NCBI GenBank assembly: GCA_012103535.1
Contig: WLWQ01000001.1
Coordinates: 186,001-250,000, forward strand
Length of the DNA stretch: 64,000 nt
Direction of reading: 5' to 3'
From: Pseudomonadales bacterium
Lineage (GTDB): Bacteria; Pseudomonadota; Gammaproteobacteria; Pseudomonadales; Pseudohongiellaceae
Shown here in pieces: positions 38,280 through 47,618 of this stretch. The first letter of the stretch is position 1. Every line of letters starts with the position of its first letter. Made by a program: the position numbers and the translations under genes. The notes under the pieces were generated by a model. The model saw nothing but the letters and a program-made list of their open reading frames with translations, did no database searches and was not told the DNA's origin.

Positions 38280-38392
38280 TTCCTGCTCCCTGAATGACTA
38301 TCACGCACCAAGGCGAAAGATCCTGCTCTCACCGCAAAAATAAGCTGCTTACTAAAATTGTAGTAATAACTGGGGAATTTAAAAGTTAGTCC

Positions 38393-38421
38393 TTGACTGC
38401 AATCTCTAAGCTTCTTAGAAT
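38393..38421 (+). promoter_or_regulatory. Promoter of tRNA-Glu
   Basis: TTGACT (38393-38398), 17 bases, TAGAAT (38416-38421), followed by the GC-rich stretch CCCCCGC, a discriminator typical of stringently controlled stable-RNA promoters. It lies about 38 bases before the mature 5' end. Confidence 0.75.
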
Positions 38422-38459
38422 CCCCCGCTTCGTGAATCTGCTACCTCAGCAGCCATTCT

Positions 38460-38535
<76 letters not shown>

Positions 38536-38540
38536 TTTCA

Positions 38541-38566
38541 AAGCCTGGCTAAGTCCGGGCTTTTTT
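38541..38566 (+). terminator. Rho-independent terminator after tRNA-Glu
   Basis: AAGCCTGG and CCGGGCTT (one G-U pair) form a stem with loop CTAAGT-like, followed by six T. Confidence 0.85.
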
Positions 38567-38653
38567 ACGCGTAGGCATTTATTTAAAACTGGGATTTGAT
38601 TCCCCAAATTCAGCGCGCCATACTTCTGCGTTGTTGTGCTACAGGAAATAGTA

Positions 38654-39583
38654 GTGACTGTTGCAATTTCAATTCGAGATCTTCACAAGACCTATGCGAA
38701 CGGCTTCCAGGCACTCAAGGGTATTTCTCTTGAGGTGGAGCAGGGGGATTTCTTTGCCTTGCTCGGTCCAAATGGTGCAGGCAAGTCGACTACCATCGGC
38801 GTTATCTCGACTTTGGTGAAGCGTAGCGCCGGTGATGTCCAAGTGTTTGGTAAAAACGTGGACACCCATGTTTACGAGACCAAGCTCGATCTCGGTGTTG
38901 TTCCCCAGGAAATTAACTTCAATCAATTCGAGAAAGTTCAGGACATCGTAATAACTCAGGCTGGCTACTACGGACTGCCACGAAAACAAGCCCAGGAGCG
39001 GGCAGAGACGTACTTACGTAAATTAGGGCTTTGGGAGAAACGCAACGATCGTTCGCGCTCGTTGTCCGGAGGCATGAAGAGAAGATTAATGATAGCCCGC
39101 GCATTGGCGCACGAACCTCGGTTGCTAATACTGGACGAACCAACAGCAGGCGTTGATATAGAATTACGTCGTTCCATGTGGGAATTTCTTACCGAGATAA
39201 ATGCTAGCGGCACCACCATAATACTGACGACTCATTACCTGGAAGAAGCCGAACAGTTATGTCGAAATATTGCGATTATTGATGAGGGATTGATAATCGA
39301 GAACACCAACATGAAAAAACTGCTCACTGAGTTGGATTCGCAAACGTTTATCTTTGACTCCGTAGCAACAATCAGTGAATCACCTCAGCTTGCACTTGAC
39401 AATGTTTGCGTACGCAAAGTCGACGACAAAAGTATTGAAGTTACGGTATCGCATGGGCGAAACATTAATGAGGTTTTTGCTGCCCTGGGTGATAAAGGAA
39501 TTATCGTTTCCAGTATGCGCAACAAGACCAACCGTCTCGAGCAGCTGTTTCTTTCTCGATTGAATGAGAATGGGGCGAAGTAA
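38654..39583 (+). CDS. yadG: ABC-2 type exporter ATP-binding protein, YadG-like
   Basis: 309 residues from GTG at 38654, chosen because AGGAAA lies just upstream and the product MTVAISIRDLHKTYANGF matches the YadG N-terminus; a GTG at 38636 would add six residues. Walker A is GPNGAGKST, the ABC signature LSGGMKRRLMIARAL, and Walker B RLLILDEPTAG. The C-terminal region is YadG-like (VSSMRNKTNRLEQLF). It pairs with the permease YadH encoded next. The substrate of this inner-membrane system is not known. Confidence 0.9.
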   Translation: MTVAISIRDLHKTYANGFQALKGISLEVEQGDFFALLGPNGAGKSTTIGVISTLVKRSAGDVQVFGKNVDTHVYETKLDLGVVPQEINFNQFEKVQDIVITQAGYYGLPRKQAQERAETYLRKLGLWEKRNDRSRSLSGGMKRRLMIARALAHEPRLLILDEPTAGVDIELRRSMWEFLTEINASGTTIILTTHYLEEAEQLCRNIAIIDEGLIIENTNMKKLLTELDSQTFIFDSVATISESPQLALDNVCVRKVDDKSIEVTVSHGRNINEVFAALGDKGIIVSSMRNKTNRLEQLFLSRLNENGAK

Positions 39584-39586
39584 CAG

Positions 39587-40360
39587 ATGTTTTCCGATCA
39601 TAGATACATTGCGTTCGAAACGATTGTAATAAAGGAAGTAAGAAGATTTTCCCGTATTTGGTTGCAGACCCTTGTGCCCCCGGCAATTACCATCGGATTG
39701 TACTTCGTGATTTTTGGAAACTTGGTCGGGCGTCGGATTGGTGAAATGGGTGGATTTCAATACATGGAATTCATTGTTCCCGGACTAATAATGATGAGCG
39801 TTATTCAAAATTCCTATTCGAATGTCGTATCTAGTTTTTTTAGTCAGAAGTTTCAAAAGACTGTCGAAGAATTATTAGTGGCACCGGTGCCTAATTACGT
39901 CATTCTATCTGGCGTTATCGTAGGTGGTATGGCGAGAGGTTTAGCCGTCGGCGTAATCGTTACTACAATGTCTTTGTTCTTCGCCGACCTGTCAATTCAA
40001 TATCCGCTAATTACTGTTCTTACAATTCTACTAACTTCGATGTTGTTCTCGTTGATGGGTTTTATCAATGCGGTGTTTGCCAATAGCTTTGATGATATTT
40101 CAATAATTCCAACCTTTATCCTTACGCCGCTAATATATTTAGGTGGTGTGTTTTATTCGGTGCAACTGTTGCCAAGCTTCTGGCAGATAGTTTCCGGATT
40201 GAATCCAATATTTTATATGGTCAATACATTTCGCTATGGAATCTTAGGCAGTTCCGATGTGAATGTTTATTGGGCATTTCTCATACTTGGTGTTTTCATA
40301 GTGGGGCTCTATACAAGCTGTATCTGGTTACTCCGTAATGGCAACGGCATACGCTCGTAG
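39587..40360 (+). CDS. yadH: ABC-2 type exporter permease, YadH-like
   Basis: 257 residues with six hydrophobic segments, length as E. coli YadH (256). ABC-2 permease features: an N-terminal cytoplasmic helix (FETIVIKEVRRFSRIWLQT), YMEFIVPGLIMMSVIQNSY, and LTPLIYLGGVFYSVQLLP near the C-terminus. It follows yadG after 3 bases and would form a 2+2 exporter with it. Substrate unknown. Confidence 0.9.
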   Translation: MFSDHRYIAFETIVIKEVRRFSRIWLQTLVPPAITIGLYFVIFGNLVGRRIGEMGGFQYMEFIVPGLIMMSVIQNSYSNVVSSFFSQKFQKTVEELLVAPVPNYVILSGVIVGGMARGLAVGVIVTTMSLFFADLSIQYPLITVLTILLTSMLFSLMGFINAVFANSFDDISIIPTFILTPLIYLGGVFYSVQLLPSFWQIVSGLNPIFYMVNTFRYGILGSSDVNVYWAFLILGVFIVGLYTSCIWLLRNGNGIRS

Positions 40361-40367
40361 GCAGTCC

Positions 40368-41186
40368 ATGGAAAAAAACCCATTAGGCGAACAAACTGAA
40401 TATCCGCAAAAATACAATCCGGATATTCTCTATCCTATTCCGCGCTGGCCCGCGCGCTCTCTGCTTGATATTGACAAGAAAATCAAGATGTACGGGATCG
40501 ACCATTGGCATGCTTATGAAATTTCCTGGTTGAACAAAGACGGTAAACCTGAAGTTCGCATGGCCGAATTTTTCTTTAATGCTGACTCTGAGAATATTGT
40601 TGAATCTAAATCATTAAAGCTTTATTTAAATTCATTTAACGCTGAACAATTTGCTAATGAAAAAGAAGTGGAGCAAAACATAGTTACCGACCTGTCCAAA
40701 GTGAGCCAGTCAGAAGTAAAAGTAGTCTTACAAAATTTAAATGTCGCCAGCCTGGATGAGACGAGTACAAGGATAGGGGTTTCTATCGATAAAGAATCGG
40801 TTGGAACTATAGAGAAAGAGCCTAACGAACAATTGTTGTCAGTCACTGAGGATGTGGCGTTCGACGAAGAATTGCATTCGGATTTGTTTCGGTCGAATTG
40901 CCCCGTTACCGGCCAGCCTGATTGGGCGAGTATTCATATCGAGTACACCGGTCCTCAGATCGATCGATCCAACTTGCTAACTTATTTATGCTCGTTTCGC
41001 TCCCACCAGGGCTATCATGAAGAATGTGCCGAGAGAATATTTCGAGATATTTCTCTGCAGTGCAAGCCCACAGAGCTAAAGCTCTCTCTAAATTTTCTCA
41101 GACGAGGAGGGATAGACATAAACGTGTATCGCAGTACCGAAGTAATGACATCAGACATGGTCATTCCGAGACTGGCAAGACAATAG
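40368..41186 (+). CDS. queF: NADPH-dependent 7-cyano-7-deazaguanine reductase
   Basis: Reduces preQ0 to preQ1 in queuosine synthesis; this is the long, two-module (type II) form. The QueF motif ESKSLKLYLNSFN, the catalytic Cys in RSNCPVTGQPDWASI, and the C-terminal RGGIDINVYRS are diagnostic. I prefer ATG at 40368 (272 residues; AGG 6 bases upstream, 7 bases after the yadH stop). An ATG at 40338 would overlap yadH by 23 bases but give 282 residues, equal to E. coli QueF, so it cannot be excluded. tRNA-Ser follows. Confidence 0.93.
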   Translation: MEKNPLGEQTEYPQKYNPDILYPIPRWPARSLLDIDKKIKMYGIDHWHAYEISWLNKDGKPEVRMAEFFFNADSENIVESKSLKLYLNSFNAEQFANEKEVEQNIVTDLSKVSQSEVKVVLQNLNVASLDETSTRIGVSIDKESVGTIEKEPNEQLLSVTEDVAFDEELHSDLFRSNCPVTGQPDWASIHIEYTGPQIDRSNLLTYLCSFRSHQGYHEECAERIFRDISLQCKPTELKLSLNFLRRGGIDINVYRSTEVMTSDMVIPRLARQ

Positions 41187-41191
41187 GAAAC

Positions 41192-41220
41192 TTGTACCAA
41201 TACAAACTCTAGTTTAGAGT
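41192..41220 (+). promoter_or_regulatory. Probable promoter of tRNA-Ser
   Basis: TTGTAC (41192-41197), 17 bases, TAGAGT (41215-41220), then ACGCGCC, a GC-rich discriminator. The mature tRNA begins 14 bases further on, so the primary leader is short. Confidence 0.55.
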
Positions 41221-41234
41221 ACGCGCCAAATTAC

Positions 41235-41322
41235 GGTGAGGTGTCCGAGTGGCCGAAGGAGCACGCCTGGAAAGTGTGTAAGTCGTAAGGCTTCGAGAGT
41301 TCGAATCTCTCCCTCACCGCCA
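41235..41322 (+). tRNA. tRNA-Ser (anticodon GGA)
   Basis: An 88-base tRNA with a long variable arm: acceptor GGTGAGG with CCTCACC, anticodon loop CTGGAAA (anticodon GGA), T arm GAGAGTTCGAATCTCTC, encoded CCA. The long variable arm fits serine tRNA. It reads TCC and TCT codons. Confidence 0.96.
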
Positions 41323-41361
41323 ACTAAAAAAACCAACATTAGCTGGTTTTTTTAGTTGGTT
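41320..41361 (+). terminator. Rho-independent terminator after tRNA-Ser
   Basis: CCAACTAAAAAAACCA starting in the encoded CCA end is perfectly complementary to TGGTTTTTTTAGTTGG. The stem contains its own T-run and can work in both directions. Confidence 0.85.
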
Positions 41362-41398
41362 GTTTGGGAGAGTAGAGAGCACCCTAGCGGTTCGACTA

Positions 41399-41464
41399 AA
41401 TGCGAGAGCATTTTGGACAGCCGCAGGCTGCCCGCAGGGCGAAAGATTTAGCTAAGCTAAATCT
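41399..41464 (+). repeat. Cluster of four small hairpins after tRNA-Ser
   Basis: In order: AATGC-GAGA-GCATT (41399-41412, a GNRA tetraloop), CAGCC-GCA-GGCTG (41418-41430), GCCC-GCA-GGGC (41430-41440) and the palindrome AGATTTAGCT-A-AGCTAAATCT (41444-41464). They are followed by a stretch resembling a decayed tRNA 3' end (TCGAGTCAATCCCTCCGGCC at about 41464). No gene lies between the tRNA and the PQQ dehydrogenase, 300 bases on. Confidence 0.5.
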
Positions 41465-41626
41465 CGAGTCAATCCCTCCGGCCTCCGAATACAACTCGAA
41501 ATAAGTTAAGGTGCAATCATAAAGCTTAACGAAAATCTGAATCCCCCCACCCACTCATCGCATCCCACTTCCCATTTCTCCCCAATAAGCTAGTATCTCT
41601 CCTCTCGAATAGATTTGGTCAAAATC

Positions 41627-43528
41627 ATGAAACTTTTAAAGCCCGCACTAATACTTGTTAGTAGTCTCTTTATTGCCAATCCCGCAACCTCCCAAAACAT
41701 CGACTGGCCCAGCTACGGCGGCGACAACGGCTCTAGAAAATACATACCGTTTGAACAAATTTCGGCTGAAAATGTCAATCAGCTAACAACAGTTTGGTCC
41801 TGGGATAGCGTCGACAATGAAACAGTTGCAGCAAATATCGCAGGCGGAAATTCCAGAGCAGTACCGGCTTCTTATAAGGCTACACCCATAGTTATAGATG
41901 GCGTTATGTTCGCACCAACTTCATTCGGGCGAGTGGTTGCTCTTGATGCGAAAACTGGCGCACAGCGCTGGATGTTCGATACGCGTGCTTGGGAAGCAGG
42001 CCGACCACCGAATTTAGGATACAACACCCGGGGTGTAGCGTATTGGGAAGGCAATAATAAGCGCCGGATTTTGTTTGCAACTAACGATTCTTTTTTGTGG
42101 TCGTTAAATGCGGAAACCGGCCAGCCAGATTCTGGATTCGGAGACAATGGGCGAGTTGATCTTAGTCTCGGACTGGGGAGAGAAATCGATAAGGAACAGT
42201 ATGGCGTTGTCTCACCCGTATTAGTCACTAATGACAAAGCAATTGTGAATTCAATTGTTAATGATGGTCCCAGCAGCATACAGACACCGCCAGGACATAT
42301 ACGTGCATTTAATCCGGAAACCGGAGAATTGGAGTGGATGTTCAAGACCATTCCACAAGTCGGTGAATTCGGTAACGAAACTTGGGAAGACGGCTCTTGG
42401 GAATATTCTGGTAGCACTAACTCTTGGTCGATCATGAGTGCGGATGATGAACTGGGAATCGCCTACATTCCGACAGGAACTCCAACTAACGACTGGTATG
42501 GAGGTATGCGTAAGGGCGATAACTTATTCGCAGAAAGTTTGGTTGCAATTGACGTCAGTAGCGGCGAACGGGTTTGGCATTTCCAAATGGTTCATCACGG
42601 AGTATGGGATTATGATTTGCCCGCTGCACCAACTCTGGTGGATATCAATGTGAATGGTCGCCAGATCAAGGCCGTCGCACAGATTTCGAAACAAGGTTTC
42701 ACCTACGTTTTTGATCGTGTTAGCGGAGAGCCGGTTTGGCCGATAGAGGAAAGGGAAGTTCCTCAGAGTACCGTGCCTGGTGAAAGCCTTTCCCTTACTC
42801 AACCATTTCCAACCAAACCCCCAGCTTTTGAACCACAGGGTATCAGCGATGGGACTCTCATAGATTTTACAACGGAGTTGCGCCAGGAAGCGTTACAGAA
42901 TATCGAAAAGTATGATTATGGGCCGCTGTTCACGCCCCCATCTCTGCGCGGCGCGATTCAGTTTCCTGGCTGGGCTGGAGGAGGCGAATGGCGAGGTGCT
43001 GCATTTGATCCTGATACCGGAATGTATTACGTTCCTTCTGCTTCCGGCCCCATCGTTGTACAGCTTATTGAAGCAAGGCGTGGGCGGGAAGAAATGCAAT
43101 ACGTTCGTGGCGGTGATAGATCAGTTGGCGGACCGCAAGAGCTACCACTAACTAAACCACCTTATGGTCGTATTACGGCAATCGATTTGAACAGCGGTGA
43201 TAATGCCTGGATCGTGCCTCACGGTGAAGGTATTCGACAACGCATTATTGATATGGGGATACTTGACCCCGGGCCAGTCGGAACCGTTGACAACGCAGGG
43301 CCAGGACCCTTGCTTACAAAAACCTTATTGTTTATGGCTCAGCGAGACAATGGTCGCAATTTGCTTCGAGCATTTGATAAAGCCTCGGGTGAAGTTATTC
43401 ACGAAATTGAGCTACCACTGCCACCAACTGGTACGCCCATGTCCTACATGGTTGATGGTAAGCAGTACGTGACAATCGCTGTTGGCGGGGGTCAGGATTC
43501 CAGGTTAGTTAGTCTGGCTCTGCCTTAA
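41627..43528 (+). CDS. PQQ-dependent dehydrogenase, periplasmic quinoprotein
   Basis: 633 residues from ATG at 41627 (a TTG at 41615 is less likely). A signal peptide ends near NPATSQ. The mature part starts DWPSYGGDNGSRKY, the entry of the eight-bladed propeller of PQQ dehydrogenases, with beta-propeller repeats such as VVALDAKTGAQRWMFD and LVAIDVSSGERVWHFQ, and VHHGVWDYDLPAAPTLVDI carries the family's PQQ-site region. It has no membrane helices like Gcd and no cytochrome c domain. It probably oxidises an alcohol or sugar in the periplasm. No PQQ biosynthesis genes are in the window. Substrate unknown. Confidence 0.85.
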   Translation: MKLLKPALILVSSLFIANPATSQNIDWPSYGGDNGSRKYIPFEQISAENVNQLTTVWSWDSVDNETVAANIAGGNSRAVPASYKATPIVIDGVMFAPTSFGRVVALDAKTGAQRWMFDTRAWEAGRPPNLGYNTRGVAYWEGNNKRRILFATNDSFLWSLNAETGQPDSGFGDNGRVDLSLGLGREIDKEQYGVVSPVLVTNDKAIVNSIVNDGPSSIQTPPGHIRAFNPETGELEWMFKTIPQVGEFGNETWEDGSWEYSGSTNSWSIMSADDELGIAYIPTGTPTNDWYGGMRKGDNLFAESLVAIDVSSGERVWHFQMVHHGVWDYDLPAAPTLVDINVNGRQIKAVAQISKQGFTYVFDRVSGEPVWPIEEREVPQSTVPGESLSLTQPFPTKPPAFEPQGISDGTLIDFTTELRQEALQNIEKYDYGPLFTPPSLRGAIQFPGWAGGGEWRGAAFDPDTGMYYVPSASGPIVVQLIEARRGREEMQYVRGGDRSVGGPQELPLTKPPYGRITAIDLNSGDNAWIVPHGEGIRQRIIDMGILDPGPVGTVDNAGPGPLLTKTLLFMAQRDNGRNLLRAFDKASGEVIHEIELPLPPTGTPMSYMVDGKQYVTIAVGGGQDSRLVSLALP

Positions 43529-43624
43529 TTAGCGCCTGCTGACTAAACTATTACTGGTAAAAAGGGCGGCTTGTTTTGGACTATTTATTACTCCATAATC
43601 CGCCGCTGCATCGATCAGGGTCTA

Positions 43625-43633
43625 TGCTATTAT
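43625..43633 (+). promoter_or_regulatory. Extended -10 promoter of the 4.5S RNA
   Basis: TGC-TATTAT gives an extended -10 element; no good -35 is seen. Transcription would begin about 7 bases later at 43641, the predicted 5' end of the RNA. Confidence 0.5.
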
Positions 43634-43640
43634 GCTTTAT

Positions 43641-43755
43641 GGTATCTCTTGTCGGTCCCCGCGCAATGATAGGTTATGAACTCCGCCAGGCCCGGAAGGG
43701 AGCAACGGTAGTAGCTGACTCATGTGCCGTGGTGTGGCTGGCAAGAGCTGCCACC
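43641..43755 (+). ncRNA. ffs: 4.5S RNA of the signal recognition particle
   Basis: The diagnostic SRP domain IV is present: GCCAGGCCCGGAAGGGAGCA with the symmetric loop bases bound by Ffh, followed by the returning strand with GTGCCG. The ends pair (CTCTTG near 43646 with CAAGAG near 43742), as in E. coli 4.5S RNA. Ends are estimated to a few bases. It is upstream of dnaX, as in Pseudomonas and other gammaproteobacteria. It binds Ffh to target membrane proteins. Confidence 0.88.
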
Positions 43756-43838
43756 TGTTGAAGCAATTTTTCGCTTTCTGGGACAAACGCATTACTGAAT
43801 TGAACTTCGTAAAGCCCGAACACCATAAGAATTAATCA

Positions 43839-45518
43839 ATGAGCTATCAAGTACTCGCTCGCAAATGGCGACCTTCAAACTTTTCTGAAGTTGCAGGCCA
43901 GGCGCATGTTCTTAAATCGTTAATAAACGCTCTTGATAATCAACGCCTGCATCATGCTTATCTGTTTACAGGTACTCGTGGCGTTGGAAAAACTACTCTC
44001 GCCAGAATCCTTGCCAAATGTCTCAACTGTGATGAGGGAATAAGCTCTACGCCTTGTGGTAGCTGTGATGCCTGCACAGAAATTAACGAAGGTCGCTTTA
44101 TAGATTTAATCGAAGTCGACGCAGCTTCTCGCACCAAAGTTGAAGACACCAGAGAACTCTTGGAAAACGTGCAGTATTCACCTGCACGTGGACGTTTTAA
44201 GGTATACCTGATAGACGAAGTACATATGCTCTCCAATCACAGTTTTAATGCATTGCTAAAAACTTTGGAAGAGCCGCCACCCCACGTTAAATTTTTATTT
44301 GCTACAACGGATCCGCAAAAACTTCCCGTAACAATTCTTTCCCGCTGCCTGCAGTTTAATTTAAAGAATCTGAGTCCACAGATAATTGTCGAGTACTTGA
44401 AAAAAGTACTAGCCGAAGAGTCGATCGAATACGACGACGAAGCTCTGTGGCAAATAGCTGGAGCGGCAAGTGGAAGTATGCGTGATGCACTGACTTTGAT
44501 TGATCAAGGTATTTCGTATTGTCAGGGAAGCATTAAGGCTGCGGGTATCGTTGAAATGCTTGGAGTTCCTGAGCAACATCAGGTGTTCGCGTTGCTGGAA
44601 GCAATGTCTGTCCGCGATGTAGAAAAGCTTATCGAAATCATTGGCCAGATTTCTGATCAAACACCGGATTACGGCCATACTCTAGATAGTTTGTTGTCCG
44701 CGTTGCACAGGCTGGCAATAGCGCAATCTGTGCCCGAAGCTGTAAATAATAGCTTTGGTGATCGAGAGAAGATTCAAGAATTAGCCGCAAAGTTTTCGGC
44801 TGAAGATTTGCAGCTCTATTATCAAATAGGCTCGAAAGGCAGAGACGAACTTCGGTTTGCTATGGAGATTAAATCAGCATTCGAAATGCTGCTGCTGCGG
44901 ATGCTAATTTTTTCGCCTTCATTCACCGAAGAAAAGACTGAACTCCCAACTTCAGATTCTCAAAAAAAAAAGAATGATACTGATCGAGTAGCGCCAGATC
45001 CGCAGCAAGAGCCTCAGCAGCATGTGGAAGTAGAGAGCCAAGAATCTAAAGAAGAAACTTTGGTTCAAGAAAAAGAGTTAGCCCCAAGCGTAGAAACCAA
45101 ACCTGAACCAATCGACATTGATAGTAGTGCGATTAGCCATGAAAAATGGTTGGAGCTCTATACCCAGCTCGGTATTAACGGCATCGCTGCAAACGTCCTG
45201 GCAAACACTGAATTCAAAGCTAAAAAAGGACAGGACTATCATTTTCTTTTAAGTGAAGATCAAAGTGCGGTTTACAGTGAAGAATTGTTGCCCAAGCTTT
45301 CAATAGCCCTTAGTGATTTGCTAGGAGAAGAAGTCAAAGTAAACATTGAAATTGGAAAAGTTGAAAAAGAAACTCCTGCCATGTTATTGCAACGGTTAAA
45401 AAGAGAAGCGCGGGATGAAATGATCGATGAATTTGAGAATGATGAAAATGTGCAGGAAATGCTAAAGCATTTTTCTGCCAAGTTAGCTAAAGAGAGCATC
45501 GCTCCGATCAAAGAGTAA
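43839..45518 (+). CDS. dnaX: DNA polymerase III tau subunit (and probable gamma by frameshift)
   Basis: 559 residues. The clamp loader ATPase of the replicase. Walker A GTRGVGKT at 45-52, a four-Cys zinc module (CLNCDEG, then CGSCDAC), Walker B LIDEVHML and the SRC arginine finger (LSRCLQF) are intact. The C-terminal third is the tau-specific part that binds polymerase and helicase. At codons 375-378 a run of ten A (44962-44971) contains the slippery heptamer A-AAA-AAG in the same phase as in E. coli dnaX; a -1 shift adds one Glu and meets TGA at 44975, giving a gamma-like product of 379 residues. ybaB and recR follow in an operon. Confidence 0.95.
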   Translation: MSYQVLARKWRPSNFSEVAGQAHVLKSLINALDNQRLHHAYLFTGTRGVGKTTLARILAKCLNCDEGISSTPCGSCDACTEINEGRFIDLIEVDAASRTKVEDTRELLENVQYSPARGRFKVYLIDEVHMLSNHSFNALLKTLEEPPPHVKFLFATTDPQKLPVTILSRCLQFNLKNLSPQIIVEYLKKVLAEESIEYDDEALWQIAGAASGSMRDALTLIDQGISYCQGSIKAAGIVEMLGVPEQHQVFALLEAMSVRDVEKLIEIIGQISDQTPDYGHTLDSLLSALHRLAIAQSVPEAVNNSFGDREKIQELAAKFSAEDLQLYYQIGSKGRDELRFAMEIKSAFEMLLLRMLIFSPSFTEEKTELPTSDSQKKKNDTDRVAPDPQQEPQQHVEVESQESKEETLVQEKELAPSVETKPEPIDIDSSAISHEKWLELYTQLGINGIAANVLANTEFKAKKGQDYHFLLSEDQSAVYSEELLPKLSIALSDLLGEEVKVNIEIGKVEKETPAMLLQRLKREARDEMIDEFENDENVQEMLKHFSAKLAKESIAPIKE

Positions 45519-45522
45519 AGAG

Positions 45523-45843
45523 ATGACAGACTTAAACGAATTAATGAAGCAAGCTAAACAAATGCAGGAGCAATTCCAGAAAGCCCAGGAAGAGCTCGCC
45601 AATGTAGTTGTAACTGGAGAGGCAGGTGCAGGGCTGGTAAAAGTTGAGATGAATGGCCGCCACGATGTCGTTAGAGTTGATTTGAATGACAGCTTGCTTT
45701 CTGAAGACAAGGAAGTCATAGAAGACCTTCTTGCCGCAGCAGTGAATGACGCGGTTCGAAAACTGGATGACAAGAAGAAGGATTCAATTGGAGGCATGGC
45801 TGGAAACTTCACTATGCCGGAAGGATTTAAGTTTCCGTTTTAG
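45523..45843 (+). CDS. ybaB: Nucleoid-associated protein YbaB/EbfC
   Basis: 106 residues. A dimeric DNA-binding protein with an N-terminal Lys/Gln/Met-rich helix ([19 protein letters not shown]) and a sheet with [18 protein letters not shown], typical of the family. Encoded 4 bases after dnaX and 3 before recR, the standard dnaX-ybaB-recR operon. Confidence 0.94.
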   Translation: MTDLNELMKQAKQMQEQFQKAQEELANVVVTGEAGAGLVKVEMNGRHDVVRVDLNDSLLSEDKEVIEDLLAAAVNDAVRKLDDKKKDSIGGMAGNFTMPEGFKFPF

Positions 45844-45846
45844 ATT

Positions 45847-46452
45847 ATGAATTCAAGCCCGCTTATCGATCAACTCATTGAAGCCTTTCGCTGTTTGCCC
45901 GGTGTCGGACCTAAATCCGCACAACGCATGACATTACATTTGCTCGAACGTAACAGAGAAGGCGGTACCAAACTTAGTGAATCACTAGCAGCCGCACTGG
46001 AAGCGGTAGGAAACTGCCAGCAGTGCCGGACATTAACGGAAGAAGATGTCTGTCGAATCTGTTCGAGTAATTCTCGGAATCGCAAAATTTGTTGCGTAGT
46101 CGAATCCCCTGCCGATATTTTTGCCATCGAGCAGTCTGGTACTTTTCGTGGTATATATTTCGTACTAATGGGGCATCTTTCCCCAATTGATGGAATCGGT
46201 CCCGAGCAGTTGGGAATCAATCAGCTTCTGGAAAAAGTAGAGAATGAAGAATTAGAAGAAGTCATAATAGCTTGCAATCCCACCGTAGAAGGCGATGCCA
46301 CTGCCTACTATATTGCCGAACAACTAAAAACTTTAGCCGTAACTGTTTCCAGAATTGCCCACGGCGTACCTGTGGGTGGGGAGCTAGAATTTGTTGACGG
46401 GGGCACCTTAAGCCATGCCTTCACTGGAAGAAAAATAATGGAAAGTAGCTAG
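45847..46452 (+). CDS. recR: Recombination mediator RecR
   Basis: 201 residues. Helps RecF and RecO load RecA at gaps. Helix-hairpin-helix [18 protein letters not shown], zinc finger [16 protein letters not shown], and a Toprim domain ([17 protein letters not shown], then [17 protein letters not shown]) are all present. Usual length. Confidence 0.96.
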   Translation: MNSSPLIDQLIEAFRCLPGVGPKSAQRMTLHLLERNREGGTKLSESLAAALEAVGNCQQCRTLTEEDVCRICSSNSRNRKICCVVESPADIFAIEQSGTFRGIYFVLMGHLSPIDGIGPEQLGINQLLEKVENEELEEVIIACNPTVEGDATAYYIAEQLKTLAVTVSRIAHGVPVGGELEFVDGGTLSHAFTGRKIMESS

Positions 46453-46455
46453 GGC

Positions 46456-47601
46456 ATGTTAACTGCAGATGGCAGTCAAATCTGTTTAGTAGAAAGTCAG
46501 CAAGAATTCGAAGCCCTTTGTACAGCTTGGTCAGCACGGGATTGTTTGGCCATCGACACTGAATTTATTCGAACTAATACCTTCTATCCGAAAATAGGTC
46601 TCTTGCAGCTGAATGACACTACCGCAAGTTATCTGATCGATCCGCACTGCATTAGCAATTGGGTAAAATTTACAGCGTTGTTTAACAACGAGGCTACTGA
46701 ATTCTGTGTGCACTCCTGTAGTGAAGATTTGAATTTATTGCAGACAAGTCTTGCGACTGTACCTAATAAGATATTTGATTCGCAATTAGCGGCGGCTTTT
46801 CTAGGGCTGGGTTTTTCTCTCAGTTATCAAGCGCTGGTTAAGTTGCTTCTGGGGCAGGATATACCTAAAGATGAGACAAGATCTGATTGGTTAAAAAGGC
46901 CACTAAGCAGTACTCAATTAGAATATGCTGCCAATGATGTTTGCTATTTGTTGACATTAAGAGATGCGCTATTGGAGCAATTACAATCTAAAAATGTTTT
47001 TGCTTGGTTTGAAGAAGAGTGTGCACTGCAAATAAAGATAGCCACCGAATATGAAAATCAAGCAAGTTGGAGAAACACTTATACTACGATTAGCAATGCC
47101 TGGAAGTTGGATGACGAAAAACTTGAACGGCTGCAACAACTTTGTTTTTGGAGAGAATTAAAAGCGCGGGAGCGAAACAAGCCGAGAAACTGGATAGCGA
47201 AAGATAGTGATCTGTTTAGCGTTGCCAACCAAAACGAATCTGAACTCTCAACAGAATCCTTGGAAAACTTAAGTCTAAGTGACAGAAGAATTATTGCGCG
47301 CTACGGCGCAGAAATAGTTGAGCTAATAAATTCGCCATTACCAGACCAAGGCGTGGTTGATCGAACATTGTTAAATTTCCCTTTACGACCACCACTTCGA
47401 AAGAAATTGAAGTCATGCCAGGCAGTTGTTGCAGTATTAGCTGAAAAGTTGTCGATGGCCCCGGGATTATTGGCACGTAAACGATTGTTGCAGGACCTAT
47501 TGCGCGATTACGAAAATCATGGCGAACTTAGGTGGCAAGGGGAGCTTGCAGGTTGGCGTCGTGAGCTGTTAGAACCGGAAATTAAACCACTCTTTAGCTA
47601 G
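46456..47601 (+). CDS. rnd: Ribonuclease D
   Basis: 381 residues. A 3'-5' exoribonuclease that trims tRNA precursors. The DEDDy exonuclease motifs are visible: IDTEFIRTNTFYP (Exo I), VHSCSEDLNLL (Exo II) and YAANDVCYLL (Exo III, with Tyr). HRDC domains follow (about 210-290 and a degenerate second). E. coli Rnd is 375 residues. It starts 3 bases after recR, so it is part of the dnaX operon here. Confidence 0.94.
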   Translation: MLTADGSQICLVESQQEFEALCTAWSARDCLAIDTEFIRTNTFYPKIGLLQLNDTTASYLIDPHCISNWVKFTALFNNEATEFCVHSCSEDLNLLQTSLATVPNKIFDSQLAAAFLGLGFSLSYQALVKLLLGQDIPKDETRSDWLKRPLSSTQLEYAANDVCYLLTLRDALLEQLQSKNVFAWFEEECALQIKIATEYENQASWRNTYTTISNAWKLDDEKLERLQQLCFWRELKARERNKPRNWIAKDSDLFSVANQNESELSTESLENLSLSDRRIIARYGAEIVELINSPLPDQGVVDRTLLNFPLRPPLRKKLKSCQAVVAVLAEKLSMAPGLLARKRLLQDLLRDYENHGELRWQGELAGWRRELLEPEIKPLFS

Positions 47602-47618
47602 GTGTTAGTATCGGGATC

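Noticed and set aside
43576..43761. Plus-strand frame of 61 codons
   Set aside because: It lies over the 4.5S RNA gene, whose conserved core and end pairing explain the sequence.
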